The position numbers and the translations under genes are program-made. The notes beneath the pieces were generated by a model. That model saw nothing but the letters and a program-made list of their open reading frames with translations, did no database searches and was not told where the DNA came from. A stretch of DNA of 9,568 nt from an uncultured Micavibrio sp. (GTDB lineage Bacteria > Pseudomonadota > Alphaproteobacteria > Micavibrionales > UBA1664): contig CALBME010000091.1 of the NCBI GenBank assembly GCA_937896295.1, positions 1 to 9,568 on the forward strand. Direction: 5' to 3'. How positions within the stretch are numbered: position 1 is the stretch's first letter; each line of letters opens with the position of its first letter. Of this stretch, positions 1 to 6,009 are shown in pieces.

Positions 1-267
1 GCTCGCGGACCATGTGAGCGACGTGACGGTCCCGTCGGCCGCAGCGACGAGCGGCGTGTGCTTGGCACCCATCAGGTCCTGACCCTCGTGACTGCGACCG
101 CCCGAGCGTGGCGCGCCGAACGTGTCGGAGTAGCTGACCTTGCCGTCCACTTCGCATTTGAAGGCGGTGCGGGAAGGGGCGGGAAGCTGGGTTTGTGCTT
201 GCGCTTGTGCTTGTGCTCGCGCAGCTGCGCCGAAACCGCAACTGAGGATGAAGGCGAACATCGACAT
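1..267 (-). CDS. M23 family metallopeptidase, N-terminal part (runs off the left edge)
   Basis: The minus strand is open from an ATG at 267 to base 1, giving 89 residues. A hydrophobic segment (residues 3-16) ends in an ARA site near residue 18, consistent with a signal peptide. A low-complexity run of Gln-Ala pairs (about 18-25) follows, encoded by CAAGCA/CAAGCG-type hexamers. The start of an LytM/M23 domain is then clear: FGAPRSGGRSHEGQD at residues 50-64 contains the HxxxD zinc motif (H60, D64), followed by the typical TPLVAAADGTV strand (71-81). Family members are zinc endopeptidases that cut peptidoglycan cross-links in the periplasm; this role is inferred. The distal HxH ligands lie outside the window. 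The start overlaps the stop of the upstream HTH gene as TGATG, implying translational coupling. The n-region has no basic residue with this start. A TTG at 273 is the only near alternative, and an in-frame stop lies at 352-354. Confidence 0.82.
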   Translation of the reverse strand, partial: MSMFAFILSCGFGAAARAQAQAQAQTQLPAPSRTAFKCEVDGKVSYSDTFGAPRSGGRSHEGQDLMGAKHTPLVAAADGTVTSLTWSAS

Positions 268-524
268 CAGCAAGATGCTGCCAGGCGATCGGGCTGATGG
301 CTGAAATCCGCGCCGCGCATGCCGAAGGTTTCCATGCCGCAGCCAAAAAAATCAGCCAGCGAGAGTGCGGTCTTGTAACTGAGTTCCGCCGGGACGCCGC
401 GGGTGAGGTATTGCTGAATATAGGCGTGGTTTTTGCCGATCGCCTTCGAGACGGCCGCCATGTCGACGCCGTGCTCGGCGATCAGGCGCCGGAGTGCATT
501 TTTGGTTTTATCCTGTTCGGACAT
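267..524 (-). CDS. Small HTH DNA-binding protein (Cro/CI or S24-repressor N-terminal type)
   Basis: This 85-residue protein is almost entirely a helix-turn-helix domain. Residues about 8-62 include the pattern DMAAVSKAIGKNHAYIQQYL (20-39), which resembles the N-terminal DNA-binding part of alphaproteobacterial S24/LexA-like repressors. Those proteins usually continue into a linker and a Ser-Lys peptidase domain. Here the protein stops about 25 residues after the HTH, so it is either a genuine stand-alone regulator or a shortened relic. The ATG at 524 has a GAGG about 12 nt upstream, which is rather far. The stop (267-269) overlaps the start of the M23 gene as TGATG, so the two are probably co-transcribed. 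It may regulate its own operon or the divergent uvrC promoter region, but nothing in the sequence proves a target. Confidence 0.75.
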   Translation of the reverse strand: MSEQDKTKNALRRLIAEHGVDMAAVSKAIGKNHAYIQQYLTRGVPAELSYKTALSLADFFGCGMETFGMRGADFSHQPDRLAASC

Positions 525-618
525 GATAGGAATTTACCTCTTCAATTTGCTTACGTCCAGTTTTGACACTATTTTGTTTTTCGCGCAGCCCCCACACCAA
601 CCCTGCGCCCAGGCTATC
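525..618. promoter_or_regulatory. Divergent intergenic region between HTH gene and uvrC
   Basis: This 94-bp AT-richer gap must hold the promoters for both the minus-strand HTH operon and uvrC. A perfect TTGACA lies at 563-568 on the plus strand and could be a uvrC -35 element. No convincing -10 hexamer sits 16-18 bases downstream, so the promoter assignment is tentative. I see no alphaproteobacterial SOS box (GTTC-N7-GTTC), so SOS control of uvrC is not supported here. Confidence 0.3.
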
Positions 619-2469
619 ATGAGCATAGACGAGGGTATCGAGATCATCCGGGCGCAGGCCCGCAACCTGCCGGATTCGCCGGGGGTTTACCGCATGCTGG
701 GGGTCAATGACGACCCTTTGTATGTGGGCAAGGCGCGCGCGCTCAAGCGCAGGGTGGTGTCGTATACGCGCTGGGACCAGCTGCCCAAGAGGCTGCAGCG
801 CATGGTGGCCGAAACCGTGAAGATGGAGATCATCCATACCCATACGGAGGTTGAGGCGCTGCTGCTGGAGGCCAACCTCATCAAAAAGCTGCGCCCGCGG
901 TACAACATCCTGCTGAAGGACGACAAGTCGTTTCCCTATATCCGCATCGCGGCGGACCATGATTTTCCGCGCGTGGAAAAATACCGCGGGGCGCAGGACC
1001 GGGAGGGGGATTATTTCGGGCCCTTCGCGTCCGGCTATGCCGTCAATGAAACCATCGGCGTATTGCAGCGGGCGTTTTATTTGCGCAACTGTTCGGACAA
1101 TATTTTCGCCAGCCGCACGCGCCCGTGCCTGCAATATCATATCAAACGCTGCACCGCGCCATGCGTGGACTACGTGACCAAAGAGCAATATGCAAGCCAG
1201 GTGGACGAGGCCAAGCAGTTCCTGGCCGGGAAAAGCCGCGCCATCATCGAACGGTTTTCGCAGGCCATGCAGCACGCGTCCGAGCGCATGGATTATGAAG
1301 AGGCCGCCCGTTACCGCGACCGGGTGCAGGCGCTGAACCACATCCAGCTCAAGCAGGACATCAACGTCCAGAATGTGGACGACGCCGATGTCTTCGCGCT
1401 GGCGCGGGAGGGGGGCGTTTCCTGCGTGCAGGTGTTCTTTTTCCGGCAGGGTCAGAATTTCGGCAACAAGTCGTACTTTCCCCGGGCGGGCGAGGATGAC
1501 AGCGACGAAGCGATCCTGGCGGCGTTCCTGCCCCAGTTTTATGCCAGCCGCACACCGCCGCGGGACATTCTCCTCAGTCACGAGATTGCGGAGGCCAACC
1601 TGATCGAGGCGGCCTTACGGGAAATGCACAACACCCGTTATGCCATTTCTGTCGCGGCGCCCCAGCGGGGCGACCGGCGCCGGATTATGGATTTCGTCTG
1701 TTCGAACGCGAAGCACGCCCTGCAGCGGCACAAGATCGAACGGGCGGGGGACAATATCGGCCTTGGCCGGGTGCAGGAGATTTTCGAGCTGGCCGAGATG
1801 CCCCAGCGTATCGAGATTTATGACAACAGCCACATCCAGGGCACCAACAAGGTCGGCGCGATGGTGGTGGCGACGCCAGAGGGTCTGAAGAAAGGTGCGT
1901 ACCGCAAGTTCAATATCAAGACGACTGATACGGGCGACGACTTCGCCATGATGCGCGAGGTGTTCAGCCGCCGGTTTACCCGCGCGCTGGAGGAGGGACG
2001 GCAGGGCGACCCCGAGCACTGGCCAGACCTGGTCCTGATCGACGGGGGCATCGGCCAGCTGAATGTGTGCCATGAGGTGCTGGCCACCCTTGGCATTGCG
2101 GACCAGTTCTGCGTGGTGGCCATATCAAAAGGGCCGGACCGCAACGCGGGGCGCGAACAGTTTCACCGCAAGGGCAAGGCGCCGTTCCAGCTCGACTTCG
2201 ACGATCCGGGCCTGATGTATATGCAGCGTCTGCGTGACGAGGCGCACCGTTTTGCCATCGGCGCGCATCGCGCGAAACGCGCAAAGGCGATGATCGCGTC
2301 ATCTCTCGACGAGGTTGCGGGCATCGGGCCCACGCGCAAGAAGGCACTGCTCGCGCATTTCGGGTCCGCGCGCGCGGTGGAGAATGCAGGCCTCAAAGAT
2401 CTTGAAACCGTGCCCGGCATCAACAAGGCAACAGCCAAACTTATTTATGACCATTACCACGGGAGTTAA
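619..2469 (+). CDS. uvrC: UvrABC system protein C (excinuclease subunit UvrC)
   Basis: The 616-residue protein is full length for UvrC, which makes the 3' and 5' incisions around lesions bound by UvrB in nucleotide excision repair. The N-terminal GIY-YIG nuclease shows GVY (22-24), LYVGKA (34-39), R45 and E84, followed by YNILLKDDKSFPYI (95-108). Four cysteines (C158, C170, C178, C182) have the spacing x11, x7, x3 reported to bind a 4Fe-4S cluster in E. coli UvrC. A UVR (UvrB-binding) motif covers about 206-240. The RNase H-like 5' nuclease has YDNSH (401-405, D402), LIDGGIGQLN (473-482, D475) and the H543/H550 region. A tandem helix-hairpin-helix domain closes the protein (563-612). The reading frame is open back to 433, but the ATG at 619 gives the family N-terminus and has AGG at 611-613. 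It lies alone between a divergent regulator and the bactofilin gene. Confidence 0.97.
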   Translation: MSIDEGIEIIRAQARNLPDSPGVYRMLGVNDDPLYVGKARALKRRVVSYTRWDQLPKRLQRMVAETVKMEIIHTHTEVEALLLEANLIKKLRPRYNILLKDDKSFPYIRIAADHDFPRVEKYRGAQDREGDYFGPFASGYAVNETIGVLQRAFYLRNCSDNIFASRTRPCLQYHIKRCTAPCVDYVTKEQYASQVDEAKQFLAGKSRAIIERFSQAMQHASERMDYEEAARYRDRVQALNHIQLKQDINVQNVDDADVFALAREGGVSCVQVFFFRQGQNFGNKSYFPRAGEDDSDEAILAAFLPQFYASRTPPRDILLSHEIAEANLIEAALREMHNTRYAISVAAPQRGDRRRIMDFVCSNAKHALQRHKIERAGDNIGLGRVQEIFELAEMPQRIEIYDNSHIQGTNKVGAMVVATPEGLKKGAYRKFNIKTTDTGDDFAMMREVFSRRFTRALEEGRQGDPEHWPDLVLIDGGIGQLNVCHEVLATLGIADQFCVVAISKGPDRNAGREQFHRKGKAPFQLDFDDPGLMYMQRLRDEAHRFAIGAHRAKRAKAMIASSLDEVAGIGPTRKKALLAHFGSARAVENAGLKDLETVPGINKATAKLIYDHYHGS

Positions 2470-2479
2470 AAAGCCTGAC

Positions 2480-2500
2480 TTATCCACAGGCGGTGGATAT
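2480..2500. repeat. Inverted repeat containing a consensus DnaA box
   Basis: TTATCCACA at 2480-2488 is an exact match to the consensus DnaA box. Its TATCCAC core (2481-2487) is repeated in inverted orientation as GTGGATA (2493-2499) across a 5-base loop. The right half (2492-2500) read as a reverse box has two mismatches. It starts 10 bases after the uvrC stop. It could be a pair of head-to-head DnaA sites, a weak 3' hairpin for uvrC, or chance. No further box cluster or AT-rich unwinding element supports an origin. Confidence 0.45.
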
Positions 2501-2666
2501 TAACCTATGTGTCAGGAACCTTTTACAGGGACTTGAATCTGTTTATTTTTCCAAGTGGAAGATGGGTTTGGACAGAATTGAGCGGATTTAGCAGGACTGC
2601 GCGGCAGGGCTTTCTAAAATCAATGAAAATATCTTCCATGCCCGAAATATTTTCCTTCTTTGAATC

Positions 2667-2696
2667 TTGATTTCGTCAAAAAGCACATGCTAGGTT
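2667..2696 (+). promoter_or_regulatory. Putative sigma-70-type promoter of the bactofilin gene
   Basis: TTGATT (2667-2672) and TAGGTT (2691-2696) are separated by 18 bases, acceptable as -35 and -10 hexamers for a housekeeping sigma factor. Transcription would start near 2703, giving a leader of about 100 nt. The hexamers are imperfect and this is a pattern-based inference. Confidence 0.4.
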
Positions 2697-2730
2697 GCCC
2701 CCATCGCGAAAGACTTTGACGATCATTTAT

Positions 2731-2746
2731 TCCGGCTCACACCGGA
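2731..2746 (+). other. Small hairpin in the bactofilin leader
   Basis: TCCGG (2731-2735) pairs with CCGGA (2742-2746) over a 6-base loop, in the predicted 5' untranslated region. A T-rich run follows about a dozen bases later (2758-2767), too far for a standard terminator. Its function is unknown; it may stabilise the leader. Confidence 0.3.
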
Positions 2747-2803
2747 GGGTGGCGACTCTTTTTCTTCTCGTAACGTGCAACTTAAAAATGGGGGGTTAAC
2801 GCA

Positions 2804-3694
2804 GTGTTTCATAAGCGAAATCCGCAAGCAGCTTTTCCGGGCGCAACTGAACAGCGCAATGACGCCGTTCAATCGCAGCAGCAACAGCCCGGTCAACAGA
2901 CGCAGCCTGGCGTGTCGGCGTATATGCCGCGCACCAACCTGACGACGCCTTCGGGCCCACGCGATGTGCGCGGACCGACCGGTTCTTTCAGCCGTCCGGC
3001 TTCGCCCTCTGAAACCCAAGTGACTACCCAGGTTCAACAACAACAACCCCTCAACGCAAACAACAGTGAAGGACACAAAACCATGAACACCCCGAACGAC
3101 AACAACACGTCGAACGCACCCCAAGCCGGCCGTCCGATGGATATTCCGGGCACGATGCCGTATGGCCGCCCGATGGCGCCGGGCATGGCAGGCAGCTACG
3201 GCGCGTCGCACACCGCCGCTTACAACCCGTACGGTTCGGGCCGCAAGCTGATCATCGGCGAAGGCATCACCATGTCGGGCGAAATCGAGCATTGCGATCA
3301 CCTGATCGTTGAAGGCACCGTCCAGGCCACGCTGAAAGACGCCAAACTTCTCGACATCTCGGAAGCCGGCGTGTTCTACGGCACCGTCGACATCGAAGAA
3401 GCGACCATCGCCGGCCGTTTCGAAGGCGACATCAACGTTGCCGGCCGCCTGACCGTCAAGGCTTCGGGCGTCATCACCGGTTCGATCCGTTACAAGGAAC
3501 TGGCCATCGAAGCCGGCGCCTCGATCGAAGGTACGCTGTCCCCGGTTGCCCCGCGCAAGTCGGACGACAACCTGGCCGCCGCTGATTTCAGCAAAGGCAA
3601 GCAAGTCGCCAAGCAGGCACGCGACGCCGTGAAATCGGCTGAGAACAGCAACAACCCGCTGTTCGGCGACAAAAACGTCGCTTCGGCCCAGTAA
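2804..3694 (+). CDS. Bactofilin family cytoskeletal protein
   Basis: Bactofilins polymerise without nucleotide into beta-helical filaments that act as envelope scaffolds. The 296-residue product has the bactofilin (DUF583) domain at about 147-246, starting with RKLIIGEGITMSGEIEHCDH and continuing in regular G-spaced strands such as LIVEGTVQATLKD, VFYGTVDIEEATIAGRFEGDINV and GSIRYKELAIEAGASIEGTL in successive turns. Residues 1-146 form a disordered Gln/Asn/Pro-rich tail, longer than usual. The GTG start follows GGGGGG (2791-2795 plus G2790) at about 8 nt and yields MFHKRN, resembling the MFxK/R membrane-targeting N-terminus of bactofilins; this is why I prefer it. A second plausible start lies at 3083. 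The C-terminal tail (247-296) is polar and charged. The gene ends just before a strong hairpin terminator, so it is probably monocistronic. Codons are strongly C/G-ending, consistent with good expression. Confidence 0.95.
   Translation: MFHKRNPQAAFPGATEQRNDAVQSQQQQPGQQTQPGVSAYMPRTNLTTPSGPRDVRGPTGSFSRPASPSETQVTTQVQQQQPLNANNSEGHKTMNTPNDNNTSNAPQAGRPMDIPGTMPYGRPMAPGMAGSYGASHTAAYNPYGSGRKLIIGEGITMSGEIEHCDHLIVEGTVQATLKDAKLLDISEAGVFYGTVDIEEATIAGRFEGDINVAGRLTVKASGVITGSIRYKELAIEAGASIEGTLSPVAPRKSDDNLAAADFSKGKQVAKQARDAVKSAENSNNPLFGDKNVASAQ
3068..3085 (+). promoter_or_regulatory. Possible internal translation start in the bactofilin gene
   Basis: GAAGGA (3068-3073) lies 9 nt before an in-frame ATG at 3083 (Met94). 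This is a better Shine-Dalgarno and start codon than the poly-G/GTG at 2804. Initiation here would give a 203-residue bactofilin without the MFHKR start and the Q-rich first 93 residues. Whether both forms are made is not decidable from sequence. Confidence 0.4.
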
Positions 3695-3713
3695 GCCATA
3701 GCGGGCTTCGTCC

Positions 3714-4277
3714 ATGCCGGTGTCCAAGGCGCGGAAAAAGTCCCACAAAAACGGCCAGTCCCGCGGGGCTGGCCGTTTTGCGTTGTCATCGCAGGACGTC
3801 GCGCTGCGCCTGATCGGGCGCGCGGCCCTGATCCTGTCCATCTGCGTGCTGGCGTCCAGCACGGTTTCGGATCCGCTGCAGCGCCTTGCGGATGAAGCCC
3901 TGCGCACCGGCGCCGCCGACATGGCGAGCGCACGGCAGCAGGAGCGCCTTGCCCTGTTGCGCCGGACCGCGCGCGACCCGGACGGCGTGCGTCACTTATC
4001 GTCACGCGAACTGGAGCTGGTGTTCGGCACGCCCACACTGCGCCGCGAAGAGCCGGAGGCGGTGTCATGGCATTTCACGTCCGCCGAGTGCGCGCTGGAT
4101 GTTTATTTTCCGCGTCGGGAAGATACGCTGGCCGCGCATCCCGTCTATGCCGAATACCGCGTGCGCGGCGAGGCGATGGAAGGGGGCTTAAAAGAGGCGT
4201 CGCCCCTGACACTGGACCACCGCGCGTGCGTGAAGTCGCTTTTCAGTCACGCCAAATTTTTGGATGTCGCGGGCTAA
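3714..4277 (+). CDS. Signal-anchored or secreted protein of unknown function
   Basis: The 187-residue product has a basic N-terminus (KARKKSHKNGQSRGAGR, 5-21) and one hydrophobic segment (about 32-51), so it is likely exported or membrane-anchored. There is no lipobox. A conserved-looking core follows: SSRELELVFGTPTLRREEPE (97-116), then W119 and SAECALDVYF (123-132), and near the end a second cysteine in DHRACVKSL (168-176). This arrangement, 'LFG.P..RRE...W.y...C.LD.fLy...C..sL', is one I associate from memory with uncharacterised Rhodospirillales envelope proteins; no function is known to me. The start is uncertain. The ATG at 3714 has no clear Shine-Dalgarno and its first codons cover the bactofilin terminator; a TTG at 3783 lies just after the hairpin and would begin directly before the hydrophobic segment. 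The stop overlaps that of the convergent PEBP gene by 4 bp. Confidence 0.75.
   Translation: MPVSKARKKSHKNGQSRGAGRFALSSQDVALRLIGRAALILSICVLASSTVSDPLQRLADEALRTGAADMASARQQERLALLRRTARDPDGVRHLSSRELELVFGTPTLRREEPEAVSWHFTSAECALDVYFPRREDTLAAHPVYAEYRVRGEAMEGGLKEASPLTLDHRACVKSLFSHAKFLDVAG
3748..3779 (+). terminator. Rho-independent terminator hairpin after the bactofilin gene
   Basis: AAAACGGCCAG (3748-3758) and CTGGCCGTTTT (3769-3779) form a perfect 11-bp stem. The 10-base loop can pair further (CCC with GGG). The A-run/T-run flanks allow termination in either direction, though the T-tract is only four long. It begins 53 bases after the bactofilin stop and lies inside the annotated 5' end of the next reading frame, so it may act as an attenuator for that gene. 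Confidence 0.65.
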
Positions 4278-4819
4278 CGTCCGTATTTCACGGTCAGGGT
4301 TGCGGTTTCCAGCGCGCGTTCGCGCAGCCACTGGATGGTGGAGGGGCCGACCGCGCTTAAAGAATAAAACACCTGCGCCTCGGGCATCGCGTAAATCGTG
4401 AATTCGTAACTGCCGACCTGACCCGGCGGGGGACAGGGGCCGACATAGTTTTCAGTCCCGAAACTGTTGGGGATGACGTTCACACCCTGCGGCAGCTTGT
4501 CAGGGTTGCCGGAGTCCGGAGGCAGGGTCGAGGGCATGACCGGGATGTTCGTCACGATCCAGTGCAGTTTTCCGCCGCCCTGCGCGTTCGGGTCGAACAT
4601 GGTGAGCGCGTAGCTTTGCGTGCCTTCGGGCGCGCCGGACCAGTCGAGGGTGGGGGAAATGTTTTCACCGTTGCAGCCATCCTGATTGCCGGCGGCGGAT
4701 CGGGGCAGGGTGCCGTTCTGTTCGACCAGCGGCGAGGTCAGAAACAGGTTGCCCAGCGCATGGGCGGGCGTGACCGCGGACAGGGTGAGGAGGGCAGCAA
4801 GGGCGGCGATGCGTTTCAT
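4274..4819 (-). CDS. Periplasmic YbhB/YbcL-type phosphatidylethanolamine-binding (Raf kinase inhibitor-like) protein
   Basis: The 181-residue protein begins with a classical signal peptide (MKRIAALAALLTLSAVTPAHA, cleavage after residue 21). The PEBP fold markers are visible: CNGENISPTLDWSGAPEGTQSYALTMFDPNA read in two parts (49-60 and 61-79), LHWIVTNIP (85-93), then FGTENYVGPCPPPG (120-133) and YEFTIYAM (138-145). These form the family's anion-binding pocket. The usual His after GPCPPxG is absent (GQVGSYEF), so the pocket is slightly divergent. Bacterial members have no settled physiological role; ligand-binding or carrier roles are suggested for the family. The ATG at 4819 has an upstream GGAA. 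The gene diverges from the HEARH protein gene (56-bp gap) and converges on the unknown 3714 gene with stops overlapping by 4 bp. Confidence 0.92.
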   Translation of the reverse strand: MKRIAALAALLTLSAVTPAHALGNLFLTSPLVEQNGTLPRSAAGNQDGCNGENISPTLDWSGAPEGTQSYALTMFDPNAQGGGKLHWIVTNIPVMPSTLPPDSGNPDKLPQGVNVIPNSFGTENYVGPCPPPGQVGSYEFTIYAMPEAQVFYSLSAVGPSTIQWLRERALETATLTVKYGR

Positions 4820-4875
4820 GGGATTTCCGTTGTCATAAATCTGGAAAAAGCGTCTTCTTCAATGTAGGGTAAGGC

Positions 4876-6009
4876 ATGCGTTTCGTCCAACTTGCACGAA
4901 AAGTCCGGCGGCATGCCAGCCTGCAATCGCACCCGGCGATTGCCGCGGCCCTGTTTTTCAACATCGCCGCATGGCCGAGCGCGACCAGCCAGCATGACAT
5001 CATGAAAAGGCCGGCGCACCCCGTTCTGAACGCACCCGTCGAAAGCATTGCATGGAGCGGCGTGCGCAACGACGCCTTAAGCGTCGAAGATGCGCAGGTG
5101 TTGATGTCATCGTCCAAGGACGAGGCGATGAACTGGCAGTATATGTACCTGCCGCGCGAGGTTGAAGGATATTACCGCGATTTCGAGGCCGCCATCGCCC
5201 GGGACTGCAAGGGCGTACTGGCCCGATGCCCCGCGCATTTACAGGAATACGGCGTCACGCTGTACAAGGGGTTTCGCCTGTCGCCCGAATACCGCGCGTG
5301 GGACCGCGCGCGGCGGGAAGAATTCCTGCGCCTTGTGGCCAATGACCCGGTGCTGGTGCAGGCACGCACCTACTGGAACGTGAGCCGGAAATCGCCGCAT
5401 CATATCAATCTGGGGCAGCGCCGCGACATCGCACGGCATGTCATCGCGCTTTACACGCAGGTTTATGCCGAAGGCCGCAGCGATTTTGATATACCGCGCC
5501 TTGTCACCATGGATCTGCACCGCGATATTGACGGGCAATATGTGCATGACCCTTACAAAAAGGCGGCCACGCCGGAAATCAGAATGCGGGCAGGCGACCT
5601 TTTATGGAGGCCGTTCAACCGCGTGATGAGCATTCTTGTCCATGAGGCGCGGCACAATGTTCAAAGGAACCTGGGCTGGTTAAGCCGCAGCGAAGAGGGC
5701 ATGGCGTATCTGCAGAAGAAGGGCATTGCGCGCGAGGTCAGGATTTTCGCGCTGATCCAGGGGCCGGGGCGGCCCGTGTTTACCTCAGTCAAGGATGAGG
5801 GATACAGGATATCGCCCGTCGAGAAAGAAGCGTACGCACACCAGGGCGACGGCGAAAAAATCGGTATCGGTGATGTGCCGCAAACGGTCTTGTATGCCGA
5901 TCTGGACGATGCCGACCGCACCATCGAGGCCCAACGTAAGGAAGCCGCCGATAAATTCGGCTTCAGCCGGTATGTGCGCAGCACGGCGCCGCGCGGCCCG
6001 TTGCTTTAG
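4876..6009 (+). CDS. Putative secreted HEXXH zinc metallopeptidase, uncharacterised family
   Basis: The 377-residue product has a basic start (RKVRRH, 8-13) and a hydrophobic stretch (about 20-36, ending PSATS), consistent with a signal peptide or anchor. The key motif is ILVHEARHNVQRN (253-265), in which H256, E257 and H260 form HEXXH. A downstream SPVEKEAYAHQ (313-323) offers E316 or E318 as a third, gluzincin-type zinc ligand. Other parts are helix-rich and charged, with two cysteines (about 110 and 117, DCKGVLARC) that could form a disulfide. I do not recognise the family; peptidase activity and substrate are inferred only from the motif. The ATG at 4876 has AGGG at 4866-4869; an in-frame Met43 would remove the signal region and is less likely. 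The gene stands divergent from the PEBP gene, and its stop overlaps that of nth by 4 bp. Confidence 0.85.
   Translation: MRFVQLARKVRRHASLQSHPAIAAALFFNIAAWPSATSQHDIMKRPAHPVLNAPVESIAWSGVRNDALSVEDAQVLMSSSKDEAMNWQYMYLPREVEGYYRDFEAAIARDCKGVLARCPAHLQEYGVTLYKGFRLSPEYRAWDRARREEFLRLVANDPVLVQARTYWNVSRKSPHHINLGQRRDIARHVIALYTQVYAEGRSDFDIPRLVTMDLHRDIDGQYVHDPYKKAATPEIRMRAGDLLWRPFNRVMSILVHEARHNVQRNLGWLSRSEEGMAYLQKKGIAREVRIFALIQGPGRPVFTSVKDEGYRISPVEKEAYAHQGDGEKIGIGDVPQTVLYADLDDADRTIEAQRKEAADKFGFSRYVRSTAPRGPLL

Larger units (their letters stand above)
2470..2803. other. Intergenic region between uvrC and the bactofilin gene
   Basis: This 334-bp AT-richer stretch has no credible coding sequence. It carries a DnaA-box inverted repeat (2480-2500), a probable promoter (2667-2696) and a structured leader with a small hairpin (2731-2746). 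A poly-G ribosome binding site precedes the bactofilin GTG. No strong terminator hairpin for uvrC is visible; a 4-bp stem (2525-2528 with 2539-2542) before a T-rich run is too weak to call. Confidence 0.7.

Noticed and set aside
433..618. N-terminal extension of UvrC (62 codons)
   Set aside because: The extension overlaps the divergent HTH gene and intergenic region and has no similarity to UvrC; the family N-terminus begins at 619.
508..1581. 357-codon open frame antisense to uvrC
   Set aside because: It lies opposite a protein with complete UvrC motifs, has no start signals or recognisable domain, and is explained by GC-rich codon structure.
2525..2550. Possible uvrC terminator (ACAG...CTGT followed by T-rich sequence)
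   Set aside because: Only a 4-bp stem with a 10-base loop; too weak to call.
2480..2800. Replication origin
   Set aside because: There is one consensus DnaA box and one imperfect mirror copy, no cluster, and none of the usual origin-flanking genes.
2723..3922. 399-codon open frame antisense to the bactofilin gene
   Set aside because: It runs across the bactofilin gene, its promoter-proximal leader and the terminator; the translation is low-complexity Arg/Val-rich with no domain.
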